This document shows, in pieces, positions 1 through 8,643 of a DNA stretch of 64,000 nucleotides. Source of the stretch: Streptomyces sp. HUAS 15-9 (GTDB lineage: Bacteria > Actinomycetota > Actinomycetes > Streptomycetales > Streptomycetaceae); NCBI RefSeq assembly GCF_025642155.1, contig NZ_CP106798.1, forward strand, positions 2,542,001 to 2,606,000, written 5' to 3'. Below the pieces are notes generated by a model. It did no database searches, was not told where the DNA came from, and saw nothing but the letters and a program-made list of their open reading frames with translations. Position 1 is the first letter of the stretch, and every line of letters starts with the position of its first letter. Both the position numbers and the translations under genes were made by a program.

Positions 1-1
1 C

Positions 2-508
2 GTGCTGGTGTGGCTGTACCGCAGCCACCCGGGGCGTTACGCGGCGACCCGACTGGTGTTGTTCGCGACGACGGGCGTGGCCCTGGTCGGTTACTATCTG
101 TATCCACTCGCCCCGCCCCGGTTGATGAACGGCGGCCACTTCGTCGACACCGTGATGATCCACCACACCTGGGGTTCGATGGCCTCGGGGGATCTGAAGC
201 ACATGTCGAACCAGTACGCCGCGATGCCGTCGATGCACATCGGCTGGTCCCTGTGGTGCGGCCTGACGATCTTCGCGCTGGCCAGAACCCCATGGGTCCG
301 CGTCCTGGGCCTGTTCTACCCGGCGTCGACCCTGCTGGTCATCGTCGCCACGGCCAACCACTTCTGGCTGGACGCGGTGGGCGGCATCCTCTGCCTCACC
401 TTCGGCTTCACGGTGGCACGCCTGTGGTACGGCACCCTGCCGTACACAATGCCGAGGGTGGCACCGGGGCGGGGCAGGGTGGGCCCACTGCTCCCGAACA
501 AGGCGTGA
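2..508 (+). CDS. PAP2-superfamily membrane phosphatase, 3' part only
   Basis: This is the C-terminal part of an integral-membrane PAP2-type lipid phosphatase or inositol-phosphotransferase; the 5' end lies outside the window, so the GTG at position 2 is not necessarily the true start. About 168 residues are visible. They include hydrophobic helices, a PSMHIGWS segment that fits the PSGH-like second phosphatase motif, and ANHFWLDAVGG, which fits the third motif (His and Asp, here after Asn instead of the usual Arg). The family dephosphorylates lipid phosphates or transfers phospho-head groups at the membrane. The gene ends just before a 93-bp repeat array. Substrate cannot be told from sequence. 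Confidence 0.8.
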   Translation: MLVWLYRSHPGRYAATRLVLFATTGVALVGYYLYPLAPPRLMNGGHFVDTVMIHHTWGSMASGDLKHMSNQYAAMPSMHIGWSLWCGLTIFALARTPWVRVLGLFYPASTLLVIVATANHFWLDAVGGILCLTFGFTVARLWYGTLPYTMPRVAPGRGRVGPLLPNKA

Positions 509-542
509 CCACTGCGTGGCTCGGCAGGGGGTTCAACTTTCC

Positions 543-893
543 GGCACCGCCGGCGGGCGACAGCGGCTGGTGGGGCCGCGGGGGTCCGGCCGGTTGGGCA
601 CTGCCAACGGGGCCGCGGGGGGTCCAGCCGAGTACGGCACCGCCGGCGGGCGACAGCGGCAGGTGGGGCCGCGGGGGTCCGGCCGGTTGGGCACTGCCAA
701 CGGGGCCGCGGGGGGTCCAGCCGAGTACGGCACCGCCGGCGGGCGACAGCGGCAGGTGGGGCCGCGGGGGTCCGGCCGGTTGGGCACTGCCAACGGGGCC
801 GCGGGGGGTCCAGCCGAGTACGGCACCGCCGGCGGGCGACAGCGGCAGGTGGGGCCGCGGGGGTCCGGCCGAGTACGGCACCGCCGGTCAACG
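543..893. repeat. 93-bp tandem repeat array, about 4 copies
   Basis: Units starting GGCACCGCCGGCGGGCGAC begin at 543, 636, 729 and 822, an exact 93-bp period. A further shortened unit begins at 877, after about 38 bp were lost from the fourth copy. The second and third copies are identical in the stretch compared; the first differs by 'ctggtgg' for 'caggtgg'. The unit is about 80% G+C and contains GCCGCGGGGG runs able to fold with GGTCCGGCC. Because 93 is a multiple of three, both strands stay open through the array, which produces spurious Pro/Arg/Gly-rich reading frames. No ribosome-binding site or codon bias supports translation. Confidence 0.9.
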
Positions 894-1299
894 CCGTGGC
901 GGCTGAGCGCCGTGGCGGCGGATTCTGGTGAGTGGCGATGTTCTTGCAGCCGCGGCATGCGGTGGCATCGGCGGCAGTCGCCGACCGCAGAACAGCCTGG
1001 CAACAGGCAGCCACCGCCACTGCGCCTGGCGGCGGCCGCAGCACCCTCACCGTCGACAGCGGGGTGGTCGTGATCCCTCGCAGCAGTGCGCCGGCGGCGC
1101 GCCGGCGCAGCCCGACAGAGCCGCGCCCGCCCTCTGGGGCCGCCCGCCCATGACCTGCCGCAGCGGCGACCGGCCACGACAGTGGAGACCGGCGGTTTCA
1201 CCGCGTACCCGCACCACCACAGCCTTCGCACACCCCCCGAACCGTCACGGCAGTGAAGCCCCGCACCACCGGTGAACCCCCTGCCGAACCGCCGGAGGC
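894..1299. other. Intergenic stretch, no gene recognised
   Basis: Between the repeat array and the glnE stop codon I see no credible coding region. Open frames here have Pro/Arg-rich compositions typical of antisense or noncoding GC-rich DNA. Around 1088-1112 there is a CG-rich self-complementary stretch (CGCCGGCGGCGCGCCGGCG). It could be a terminator-like hairpin but has no T-tract. Confidence 0.5.
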
Positions 1300-4296
1300 T
1301 CACGCTCCGTAGAAGAGTTCTTCCATCACCGCCCGTGCCCTGCGCGTCGTGCGGCGGTAGGCGTCGAGCATGTCGCCCGCGTGGCCGGGGCCGTAGCCGA
1401 GGTAGCGGCCGACCGCGGCCAGTTCGCGGCGTTCCGAGGGGAACGTGTCGCCGGCCCGGCCGCGGACCAGCATGACGGCGTTGCGGACGCGTGTGGCGAG
1501 GACCCAGGCCTCGTCCAGGGTCGCCGCGTCCTCGGTGGAGATCAGGTCCGCCGCGCGGGCGGCGGCCAGCGCCTCGCGGGTGCGCGTGGTGCGCAGGCCG
1601 GGCTCCACCCAGCCGTGCCGGAGCTGAAGCAGTTGGACGGTCCACTCGACGTCGGAGAGGCCGCCGGGGCCCAGCTTGGTGTGGAGCTTGGGGTCGGCGC
1701 CGCGCGGGAGGCGCTCGGACTCCATGCGGGCCTTCAGGCGCCGGATCTCGCGGACCGCCTCGTCGCCGAGGCCCTCCGCCGGGTAGCGCAGGGGGTCGAT
1801 GAGCTCGATGAAGCGGCCGGCCAGTTCCTCGTCCCCGGCGACCGGCTCGGCCCGCAGCAGCGCCTGCGACTCCCAGACCAGGGACCAGCGGCGGTAGTAG
1901 GCCTCGTACGACTTCAGGGTCCGCACGAGCGGGCCCGACTTGCCCTCCGGGCGCAGGTCCGCGTCGATGAGCAGGGGCGGGTCGGCGCTGGGGATCTGGA
2001 GCAGGCGGCGCATCTCGGAGACGACCTTGTTGGCCGCGTCCGCGGCCTCCCGTTCCTCGACGCCCTCCCGCGGCTCGTGCACGAACAGGACGTCGGCGTC
2101 GGAGCCGTATCCCAGTTCGTTGCCGCCGAACCGGCCCATGCCGATGACCGCGAAGCGGGTGGGCAGCGTGTCGCCCCAGCCCTCGCGGACCACGGCCCGC
2201 AGCGTGCCCGCGAGCGTCGCCGCCGTGAGGTCGGAGACGGCGGTGCCGACGCGGTCGACCAGCGCTCCCTGGTCGGGTTCGGCGGGCTTCGTCTCGGTGC
2301 CGTAGGAGTCGACGATGTCCGCGGCGGCCGTACGGAACAGTTCCCGGCGGCGCACGCCACGTGCGGCCGTGACGGCCTGCGCCGCGTTCTCGGCGCGGCC
2401 GACCGCGGCGAGTATCTCCTGCTCCAGGTGCGCGCGGCCGCGCGGTTCCAGCCCGCTGCCGCCGTCCCCGTCGCCGAGCAGGGCGACCGCCTCGGGGGCG
2501 CGCATCAGCAGGTCGGGGGCGAGGCGCCCGGCGGACAGGACGCGGGCGAGGTTCTCGGCCGCGGCGCCCTCGTCGCGCAGCAGCCGCAGATACCAGGGCG
2601 TCTTGCCGAGCGCGTCGGAGACCTTGCGGAAGTTGAGCAGGCCGGCGTCGGGGTCGGCGGAGTCCGCGAACCAGCCCAGCAGGACCGGCAGCAGGGTGCG
2701 CTGGATGGCGGCCTTGCGGGTGACGCCCGAGGCCAGCGCCTCCAGGTGGCGCAGGGCGGCGGCGGGGTCGGCGTAGCCGAGGGCTACCAGGCGTTCGCGG
2801 GCCGCCTCGGGGCTCAGCCGGGCCTCGCCGGGGGCGAGCTGGGCGACGGCGTCGAGCAGCGGGCGGTAGAAGAGCTTCTCGTGCAGACGCCGTACGACGC
2901 CCGTGTGCCGCTTCCACTCGCGGGTCAGCTCGGCCACCGGGTCGGCGCGCAGCCCCAGGGAGCGGCCCAGGCGGCGCAGGTCGGCCTCCTCCTCGGGGAC
3001 GAGGTGGGTACGGCGCAGCCGGTAGAGCTGGATGCGGTGCTCCATGGAGCGCAGGAAGCGGTAGGCCTCGTCGAGCTGGACGGCGTCCGCGCGGCCGACG
3101 TAGCCGCCGTCGGCCAGGGCCCCGAGGGCGTCCAGGGTGGTGCCGCTGCGCAGCGAGGCGTCGGAGCGGGCGTGCACCAGTTGCAGCAGCTGGACGGCGA
3201 ACTCGACGTCCCGCAGCCCGCCGGGGCCGAGCTTCAGCTCGCGCTCGATCTCGGCGGCGGGGATGTTCTCGACGACGCGGCGGCGCATCTTCTGCACGTC
3301 GGCGACGAAGTTCTCGCGTTCCGCGGCCTTCCAGACCAGGGGGTCGAGCGCGGCGATGTAGTCCTGCCCCAGTTCGCCGTCGCCGGCCACCGGGCGGGCC
3401 TTGAGCAGCGCCTGGAACTCCCAGGTCTTGGCCCAGCGCTGGTAGTAGGCGAGGTGGCTGCTGAGGGTGCGGACGAGAGGGCCGTTGCGGCCCTCGGGGC
3501 GGAGATTGGCGTCCACGGGCCAGATGGAGCCCTCGACCGTCGTCTCCGAGCAGATCCGCATCATGTGCGAGGCCAGTCTGGTGGCGGAGCGCAGCGCCTT
3601 GCCCTCGTCGGCTCCGTCCAGGGCCTCGCCGACGAAGATCACGTCCACGTCGGAGACGTAGTTCAGCTCGTGGCCGCCGCACTTGCCCATCGCGATCACC
3701 GCGAGCCGGCACAGGGCCGCGTCGTCGGGGGCGGCGGCCGCGGCGATGCCGAGGGCGGCGCGCAGGGTGGCGGTGGCGAGGTCGGCGAGCTCGGCGGCGG
3801 TTTCGGCGACGCCGGTGGTGCCGCACACGTCACGGGCGACGATGGACAGCAGGCAGCGCCGGTAGGCGACGCGCAGGGAGACCGGGTCGGTCGCGTCGGC
3901 CAGGCCCCGCTCGAACTCCTCGACCCCGGGGTGCAGGTCGCGTGGCTCGTAGGTGACGAGCGCCTCCCAGTCGCGCGGGTGCCGGGCGAGGTGGTCGGCG
4001 AGGGCGGCGGAGGCGCCGAGGACACCGAGCAGACGGTCGCGCAGGGGCTTGGCCGCTATCAGGGTGTCCAGCAGCTCGCGGTGGGCCGTGGGGCCGGGCT
4101 GGGCCTCCAGGAGCCGTACGAGTCCGTGCAGGGCGAGGTCCGGGTCGGCGGTGGCGCCCAGCGCCTCCAGGAGGACCGGGTCGTCGCGGACGGCGGAGAG
4201 CTCGGCGCTGTCCAGGAGCCGCTCGGCCGCCGAGGGGTCGGTGAAACCGTGCCGCAGCAGCCGCGTGAAGGTACTGCTCCTGCGCCCCGGCGTCAT
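1300..4296 (-). CDS. glnE: Bifunctional glutamine synthetase adenylyltransferase/deadenylase
   Basis: GlnE attaches and removes AMP on type-I glutamine synthetase according to nitrogen status and acts in the cytosol. At 998 residues the length fits actinobacterial GlnE. Two nucleotidyltransferase domains are visible. The N-terminal one has GGHELNYVSDVDVIF around residues 210-225 (deadenylylating half) and the C-terminal one has GRFGGNELGYGSDADVLFV around 710-730 (adenylylating half). Each is followed by its helical domain with an RPEGK/N-GPLVRTL motif. The ATG at 4296 is preceded by GAGGGGAGG-like sequence. glnA2 lies upstream on the same strand after about 225 bp. The same glnE-glnA2 neighbourhood exists in M. 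tuberculosis. Confidence 0.97.
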   Translation of the reverse strand: MTPGRRSSTFTRLLRHGFTDPSAAERLLDSAELSAVRDDPVLLEALGATADPDLALHGLVRLLEAQPGPTAHRELLDTLIAAKPLRDRLLGVLGASAALADHLARHPRDWEALVTYEPRDLHPGVEEFERGLADATDPVSLRVAYRRCLLSIVARDVCGTTGVAETAAELADLATATLRAALGIAAAAAPDDAALCRLAVIAMGKCGGHELNYVSDVDVIFVGEALDGADEGKALRSATRLASHMMRICSETTVEGSIWPVDANLRPEGRNGPLVRTLSSHLAYYQRWAKTWEFQALLKARPVAGDGELGQDYIAALDPLVWKAAERENFVADVQKMRRRVVENIPAAEIERELKLGPGGLRDVEFAVQLLQLVHARSDASLRSGTTLDALGALADGGYVGRADAVQLDEAYRFLRSMEHRIQLYRLRRTHLVPEEEADLRRLGRSLGLRADPVAELTREWKRHTGVVRRLHEKLFYRPLLDAVAQLAPGEARLSPEAARERLVALGYADPAAALRHLEALASGVTRKAAIQRTLLPVLLGWFADSADPDAGLLNFRKVSDALGKTPWYLRLLRDEGAAAENLARVLSAGRLAPDLLMRAPEAVALLGDGDGGSGLEPRGRAHLEQEILAAVGRAENAAQAVTAARGVRRRELFRTAAADIVDSYGTETKPAEPDQGALVDRVGTAVSDLTAATLAGTLRAVVREGWGDTLPTRFAVIGMGRFGGNELGYGSDADVLFVHEPREGVEEREAADAANKVVSEMRRLLQIPSADPPLLIDADLRPEGKSGPLVRTLKSYEAYYRRWSLVWESQALLRAEPVAGDEELAGRFIELIDPLRYPAEGLGDEAVREIRRLKARMESERLPRGADPKLHTKLGPGGLSDVEWTVQLLQLRHGWVEPGLRTTRTREALAAARAADLISTEDAATLDEAWVLATRVRNAVMLVRGRAGDTFPSERRELAAVGRYLGYGPGHAGDMLDAYRRTTRRARAVMEELFYGA

Positions 4297-4522
4297 CCGC
4301 GGCCTCCCCTCGGATCAAGGTCGTCCTGGCCCGAGCCTAACCGGAGAGTCCGACACCGGCTCCGAAGCGGTCGGCGCGGCATTCCGCCCCCGCGCCCGCC
4401 TGGTCCACGGTGGCCGAGCCGCTCCGGATCTCCACCGTACGGCCGGACGGGCGACCCCGCGGGCGAGGAGCACGAGGCTCGCACCGGAGGGGCCACGTCG
4501 TGGCCCCTCCGCCTGCCGACGC

Positions 4523-5884
4523 CTACAGCACCGGCAGGTTCTTCCGCAGTTCGAACGCCGTAACCTCGGAGCGGTACTCCTCCCACTCCTGGCGCTTGTT
4601 GCGCAGGAAGAAGTCGAAGACGTGCTCGCCGAGGGTCTCGGCGACGAGGTCGCTGGTCTCCATGAGGGTCAGGGCCTCGCCGAGGTTCTGCGGGAGGGGC
4701 TCGATGCCCATCGCGCGGCGCTCGGCGTTGGACAGGGCCCAGACGTCGTCCTCGGCGCCGGGCGGGAGCTCGTAGCCCTCCTCGATGCCCTTGAGGCCCG
4801 CGGCCAGCAGGAGGGCGTAGGCGAGGTACGGGTTCGCGCCGGAGTCGATGGAGCGGACCTCCACGCGCGCCGAGCCGGTCTTGCCGGGCTTGTACATGGG
4901 CACGCGGACCAGGGCCGAGCGGTTGTTGTGACCCCAGCAGATGTACGAGGGGGCCTCACCGCCGGCGCCCGCCGTGCGCTCGGAGCCGCCCCAGATGCGC
5001 TTGTAGGAGTTGACCCACTGGTTGGTGACGGCGGAGATCTCCGCGGCGTGCTTGAGCAGGCCCGCGATGAAGGAGCGGCCGACCTTGGAGAGCTGGTACT
5101 CGGCGCCGGACTCGTAGAACGCGTTGCGGTCGCCCTCGAAGAGGGACAGGTGGGTGTGCATGCCGGAGCCGGGGTGCTCGGAGAAGGGCTTCGGCATGAA
5201 GGTCGCCTGGACGCCCTGCTCAAGCGCCACCTGCTTCATGACCAGGCGGAACGTCATGATGTTGTCCGCCGTGGACAGGGCGTCGGCGTAGCGCAGGTCG
5301 ATCTCCTGCTGGCCCGGTGCGCCCTCGTGGTGGGAGAACTCGACCGAGATGCCCATCGACTCCAGCATGGTGATCGCCTGGCGGCGGAAGTCCATGCCGA
5401 TGTTCTGGGGGGTGTGGTCGAAGTAGCCGGAGTTGTCGGCGGGCGTCGGGCGCGTGCCGTCCAGCGGGCGGTCCTTCAGCAGGAAGAACTCGATCTCCGG
5501 GTGGGTGTAGAAGGTGAAGCCCAGGTCGGAGGTGCGGGCGAGGGCACGCTTGAGGACGTAGCGCGGATCCGCGAAGGACGGGGAGCCGTCCGGCATGAGG
5601 ATGTCGCAGAACATACGGGCGGTGCCGGGCGCCTCGGCACGCCACGGCAGCACCTGGAAGGTCGAGGGGTCCGGCTTGGCGATCATGTCGGACTCGTACA
5701 CACGGGCGAAGCCCTCGATGGCGGAGCCGTCGAAGCCGATGCCCTCGTCGAAGGCCTGCTCCAGCTCGGCGGGGGCCACGGCCACGGACTTGAGGAAGCC
5801 CAGCACGTCGGTGAACCACAGGCGCACGAACCGGATGTCGCGCTCCTCCAACGTCCGGAGCACGAACTCCTGCTGCTTGTCCAT
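4523..5884 (-). CDS. glnA2: Type-I glutamine synthetase-like enzyme GlnA2 (probable gamma-glutamylpolyamine synthetase)
   Basis: This protein has the glutamine synthetase fold: N-terminal beta-grasp, FDGSAIEGFARV near residue 50, KPFSEHPGSGMHTHLSL in the catalytic barrel, and the C-terminal GEHVFDFFLRNKRQEW helix. The start at 5884 (MDKQQEF) has GGGAAG six bases upstream and gives 453 residues; an in-frame ATG at 5899 has AAGG too close. The usual adenylylation tyrosine (NLYDLP region) is replaced by Trp (DDVWALSNAER), so GlnE control is unlikely. The S. coelicolor orthologue GlnA2 (SCO2241) has been reported as a gamma-glutamylpolyamine synthetase in polyamine catabolism; I transfer that role by family resemblance. 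Confidence 0.9.
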   Translation of the reverse strand: MDKQQEFVLRTLEERDIRFVRLWFTDVLGFLKSVAVAPAELEQAFDEGIGFDGSAIEGFARVYESDMIAKPDPSTFQVLPWRAEAPGTARMFCDILMPDGSPSFADPRYVLKRALARTSDLGFTFYTHPEIEFFLLKDRPLDGTRPTPADNSGYFDHTPQNIGMDFRRQAITMLESMGISVEFSHHEGAPGQQEIDLRYADALSTADNIMTFRLVMKQVALEQGVQATFMPKPFSEHPGSGMHTHLSLFEGDRNAFYESGAEYQLSKVGRSFIAGLLKHAAEISAVTNQWVNSYKRIWGGSERTAGAGGEAPSYICWGHNNRSALVRVPMYKPGKTGSARVEVRSIDSGANPYLAYALLLAAGLKGIEEGYELPPGAEDDVWALSNAERRAMGIEPLPQNLGEALTLMETSDLVAETLGEHVFDFFLRNKRQEWEEYRSEVTAFELRKNLPVL

Positions 5885-6117
5885 CTTCCGCTTCCCCATC
5901 CTTGCTGGTCAGGCCGCCCTTCCCGGAAGGCGCCGGGAGGCGGTCGGGCACCTGAGCATCACACCACAACACCGTTTCACGCGCGTTGCGGACCATGATC
6001 GCCCGGCCGACCTCGGCCTGAACGCCTCGCGTCCGGCACGTGTACTGCTCTGCAGCCCATCTTGCCTGCTCGGAGTGACATAAGTAATGGCCGGTCGGGT
6101 TCCCCCACCCCCGCTTT

Positions 6118-6140
6118 AATTTGCATTCATGATGCAAGTT
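6118..6140. promoter_or_regulatory. NsrR operator upstream of hmpA
   Basis: A 23-bp inverted repeat with arms AATTTGCAT and ATGCAAGTT sits 47 bp before the hmpA start. It matches the form of Streptomyces NsrR operators (TGCAT...ATGCA inside A/T flanks), which control hmpA genes and nsrR itself. The surrounding 5885-6187 gap holds no gene; this site lies in an A/T-rich promoter-like pocket within it. Confidence 0.8.
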
Positions 6141-6187
6141 TTAATGGCTGACGACCACAGCCCATCAACAGGAGCCCAGGAGCCCCG

Positions 6188-7375
6188 ATGCTGTCCGAGC
6201 AGTCCGCTGCCACCGTCCGTGCCACCCTTCCCGTCGTCGGCGCCGCCATCGGCGAGATAACCGAGCGCTTCTACAACGGACTCTTCACCGCCCACCCCGA
6301 ACTGCTGCGCGACCTGTTCAACCGGGGCAACCAAGCCGCGGGCACCCAGCGCCAAGCCCTGGCGGGGTCCATCGCCGCCTTCGCCACGCACCTCGTGGAC
6401 CACCCCGACCAGCGGCCCGACGCGATGCTGAGCCGCATCGCCCACAAGCACGCCTCGCTCGGCATCGCGCCCGAGCAGTACCCGATCGTCCACGAGCACC
6501 TCTTCGCCGCCATCGTCGAGGTCCTCGGCGAGGCCGTCACGCCCGAGGTCGCGGCCGCCTGGGACGAGGTCTACTGGCTGATGGCGAACGCCCTGATCGC
6601 CATCGAGCGGCGGCTGTACGAGGAGAGCGCCGACGAGACCGGCTGGCGCGAGTGGGAGGTCACCGAGCGGGTCACGGAGACCGCCGACGTCATCACCCTG
6701 CGGCTGCGGCCGGTGGACGGCGGCCCGGTGCGCGGCTTCCGCGCGGGCCAGTACCTCTCGGTGCGCGTCACCCTCCCCGACGGCGCCCGGCAGATCCGGC
6801 AGTACAGCCTCTCCGGGGCGCCCAGCGCGACCGAGCGGCAGATCAGCGTGAAGCGGGTGTCCGGCGGTACGACACCCGAGGGCGAGGTCTCGAACCACCT
6901 GCACGCGCACGTGGCGGCGGGAACCGTGCTGGAGCTGTCCGCCCCCTACGGCGACCTGGTCCTGGAGGACGTCACCGGCGCCCCGCTGCTGCTCGCCTCC
7001 GCCGGCATCGGTGTGACCCCGATGATCGCGATGCTGGCGCAGCTCGCGGAGGACGGTCACCGCGCCCCGGTCACCGTCGTGCACGGCGACCGCTCCCCCG
7101 CCGACCACGCGCTGCGCAACGACCACGAGGCGTACACCGCCAAGCTGGCCGACGGCGCCGCGCACTTCTTCTACGAGCAGGACGCCGAGCCGGCCGGCCG
7201 CGCGGGGCTCGTCGACCTCACGGTCGTACCGGTGGCTTCCGGCACGCGCGCGTACCTGTGCGGTCCGCTGCCCTTCATGCGCGCGGTGCGCACCCAGCTG
7301 ATCGAGCAGGGCGTGGCCCCGGCCGACATCCACTACGAGGTGTTCGGCCCCGACCTGTGGCTGGCGCAGAACTGA
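6188..7375 (+). CDS. hmpA: Flavohaemoglobin, nitric oxide dioxygenase
   Basis: The 395-residue protein converts NO and O2 to nitrate using NAD(P)H. The N-terminal globin (about 1-140) shows the distal-side Tyr in ERFYNGLF and a proximal His in AHKHASLGI. The ferredoxin-reductase part follows: FAD-binding RQYSLSG around residue 205, NAD-binding GIGVTPMIAML around 275, and the C-terminal CGPLPFMRAVRTQL and YEVFGPDLW motifs. AGGAG precedes the ATG. An NsrR-type operator lies upstream and the nsrR gene is convergent 13 bp downstream, so NO-dependent derepression is expected. Confidence 0.96.
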   Translation: MLSEQSAATVRATLPVVGAAIGEITERFYNGLFTAHPELLRDLFNRGNQAAGTQRQALAGSIAAFATHLVDHPDQRPDAMLSRIAHKHASLGIAPEQYPIVHEHLFAAIVEVLGEAVTPEVAAAWDEVYWLMANALIAIERRLYEESADETGWREWEVTERVTETADVITLRLRPVDGGPVRGFRAGQYLSVRVTLPDGARQIRQYSLSGAPSATERQISVKRVSGGTTPEGEVSNHLHAHVAAGTVLELSAPYGDLVLEDVTGAPLLLASAGIGVTPMIAMLAQLAEDGHRAPVTVVHGDRSPADHALRNDHEAYTAKLADGAAHFFYEQDAEPAGRAGLVDLTVVPVASGTRAYLCGPLPFMRAVRTQLIEQGVAPADIHYEVFGPDLWLAQN

Positions 7376-7388
7376 GGACGCGCAAAGG

Positions 7389-7823
7389 CTAGGGCCGCGA
7401 GGAGATCTCCAGCAGCAGGGGGCCGGTCGGCCCCGCGACCATCTCCTCCAGCGTGACCGGGTCCAGCGTGGCGTAGAACGCCTCCTGGGCCCGGCGCAGG
7501 GCGCCGCGCAGCCGGCAGTCGGAGTTCAGGGGGCAGGGCGAGGAACCCTCGCATTCGACGACCTCGCCGTCCCCCTCGAACCTGCGCACCACGGCCCCGA
7601 CCGATGCCCGGCGCCCCTTCTCGCTGAGCGCGAGACCGCCGCCCCGGCCGCGCCGGGCGTCCACGAGGCCGAGGTGCTGGAGCTCGGCCACCACCTTCGT
7701 GGCGTGCGTGTACGGCACGTCGATGTCCGCCGCGACCTGGCGCGTCGTGGGGGTGGACGCACCGGCGACGGCGAGCCGCATCAGGAGACGCAGGGCGAGG
7801 TCGGTGGAGCGCAGCAGCCGCAT
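7389..7823 (-). CDS. nsrR: NO-sensing Rrf2-family repressor NsrR
   Basis: This 144-residue iron-sulphur repressor has an N-terminal winged helix (STDLALRLLMRLA) with VPYTHATKVVAELQHLGLV as the likely recognition helix region, then RRGRGGGLALSEKG. The three cluster cysteines are in VECEGSSPCPLNSDCRL, spaced as in Rrf2/NsrR proteins. The start at 7823 (MRLLRSTD) was chosen by family alignment; an in-frame ATG at 7847 would add eight residues. A short palindrome, AATGCGCATT at 7839-7848, overlaps the promoter and could take part in autoregulation. It probably represses hmpA through the site at 6118. Confidence 0.92.
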   Translation of the reverse strand: MRLLRSTDLALRLLMRLAVAGASTPTTRQVAADIDVPYTHATKVVAELQHLGLVDARRGRGGGLALSEKGRRASVGAVVRRFEGDGEVVECEGSSPCPLNSDCRLRGALRRAQEAFYATLDPVTLEEMVAGPTGPLLLEISSRP

Positions 7824-7965
7824 ATCCGCAGCGTAAATAATGCGCATTCGGCGTTCAAATATTCTTTCCCATGCCCTCCCTACGGAACGGGGCCTCTCCC
7901 CCATTACGATCAGTGAGCCCGACCGTCCCGTCCGTTCCGGCCCTTTCCCCAGAAGGACAACAGCC

Positions 7966-8643
7966 ATGGGTTCCGCCAAGAACAGCAACAACGCCGCGCG
8001 CAAGGCACGTATCGAGGAGATGCGGCGCGCCGAGCAGGCCCGCGAGCGCCGCAACCGGGTGCTCGTCATCGCCGCGAGCGTGGTGGTGGTCGCCGGTCTC
8101 GTCGTCGGCGGTGTGGTGCTCGTGAACTCGCAGAAGGACAGCGACAGCACGGCGAGCGACTCAAAGGGCGCCGGCTCCGGGGACTCGGGCCACTTCACCA
8201 CGGGCACGGACGGGGTGCGGACCTGGTCCGGCAAGCTGGCCCGGACCCATGTCACCACGACCGTGAAGTACCCGATGCACCCGCCGGTGGGCGGCAACCA
8301 CAACCCGGTCTGGCTGAACTGCAACGGTGACGTCTACACCGCGGCCGTGAAGGACGAGAACGCCGTGCACGCGCTGGAGCACGGCGCGGTCTGGGTGACG
8401 TACACCAGCAAGGCGAAGAAGGCCGACGTCGACGCGCTCGCGGCCAAGGTGAAGAAGACGCCGTACACGCTCATGAGCCCGTACGAGAACCAGGCGGCGC
8501 CGCTCATCCTCTCGGCGTGGGGCCACCAGCTCACGGTGAAGAGCGCGGACGACCCGGCCGTGGACAAGTTCTTCGCCACCTACGTCCAGGGCAAGCAGAC
8601 GCCCGAGCCGGGCGCTTCGTGCACCGGCGGGATGATGAAGTGA
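7966..8643 (+). CDS. DUF3105-family membrane-anchored protein
   Basis: This is a 225-residue protein with a basic N-terminus and one membrane helix at about residues 32-53 (VLVIAASVVVVAGLVVGGVVL), leaving an exported C-terminal domain. The domain shows the DUF3105 pattern HPPVGGNHNPVWLNCNG followed by ENAVHALEHGAVWVTY, with conserved His, Asn and Cys. Molecular function is unknown. AGAAGGAC precedes the ATG. The stop overlaps the start of the following DUF305 gene by GTGA, so the two are translationally coupled; this pairing recurs in actinobacteria. Confidence 0.85.
   Translation: MGSAKNSNNAARKARIEEMRRAEQARERRNRVLVIAASVVVVAGLVVGGVVLVNSQKDSDSTASDSKGAGSGDSGHFTTGTDGVRTWSGKLARTHVTTTVKYPMHPPVGGNHNPVWLNCNGDVYTAAVKDENAVHALEHGAVWVTYTSKAKKADVDALAAKVKKTPYTLMSPYENQAAPLILSAWGHQLTVKSADDPAVDKFFATYVQGKQTPEPGASCTGGMMK

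Noticed and set aside
533..3826. Minus-strand frame of more than 1000 codons running from glnE through the 93-bp array
   Set aside because: Arg/Pro-rich shadow in another frame of glnE; the repeat period of 93 keeps it open artificially.
1381..4563. Open plus-strand frame of more than 1000 codons opposite glnE
   Set aside because: It is antisense to a fully conserved gene, has Gly/Arg/Gln-rich composition, and arises from GC-rich codon bias.
7389..8324. 311-codon version of nsrR
   Set aside because: The extension runs through the divergent promoter and the DUF3105 gene; family alignment sets the start at 7823.
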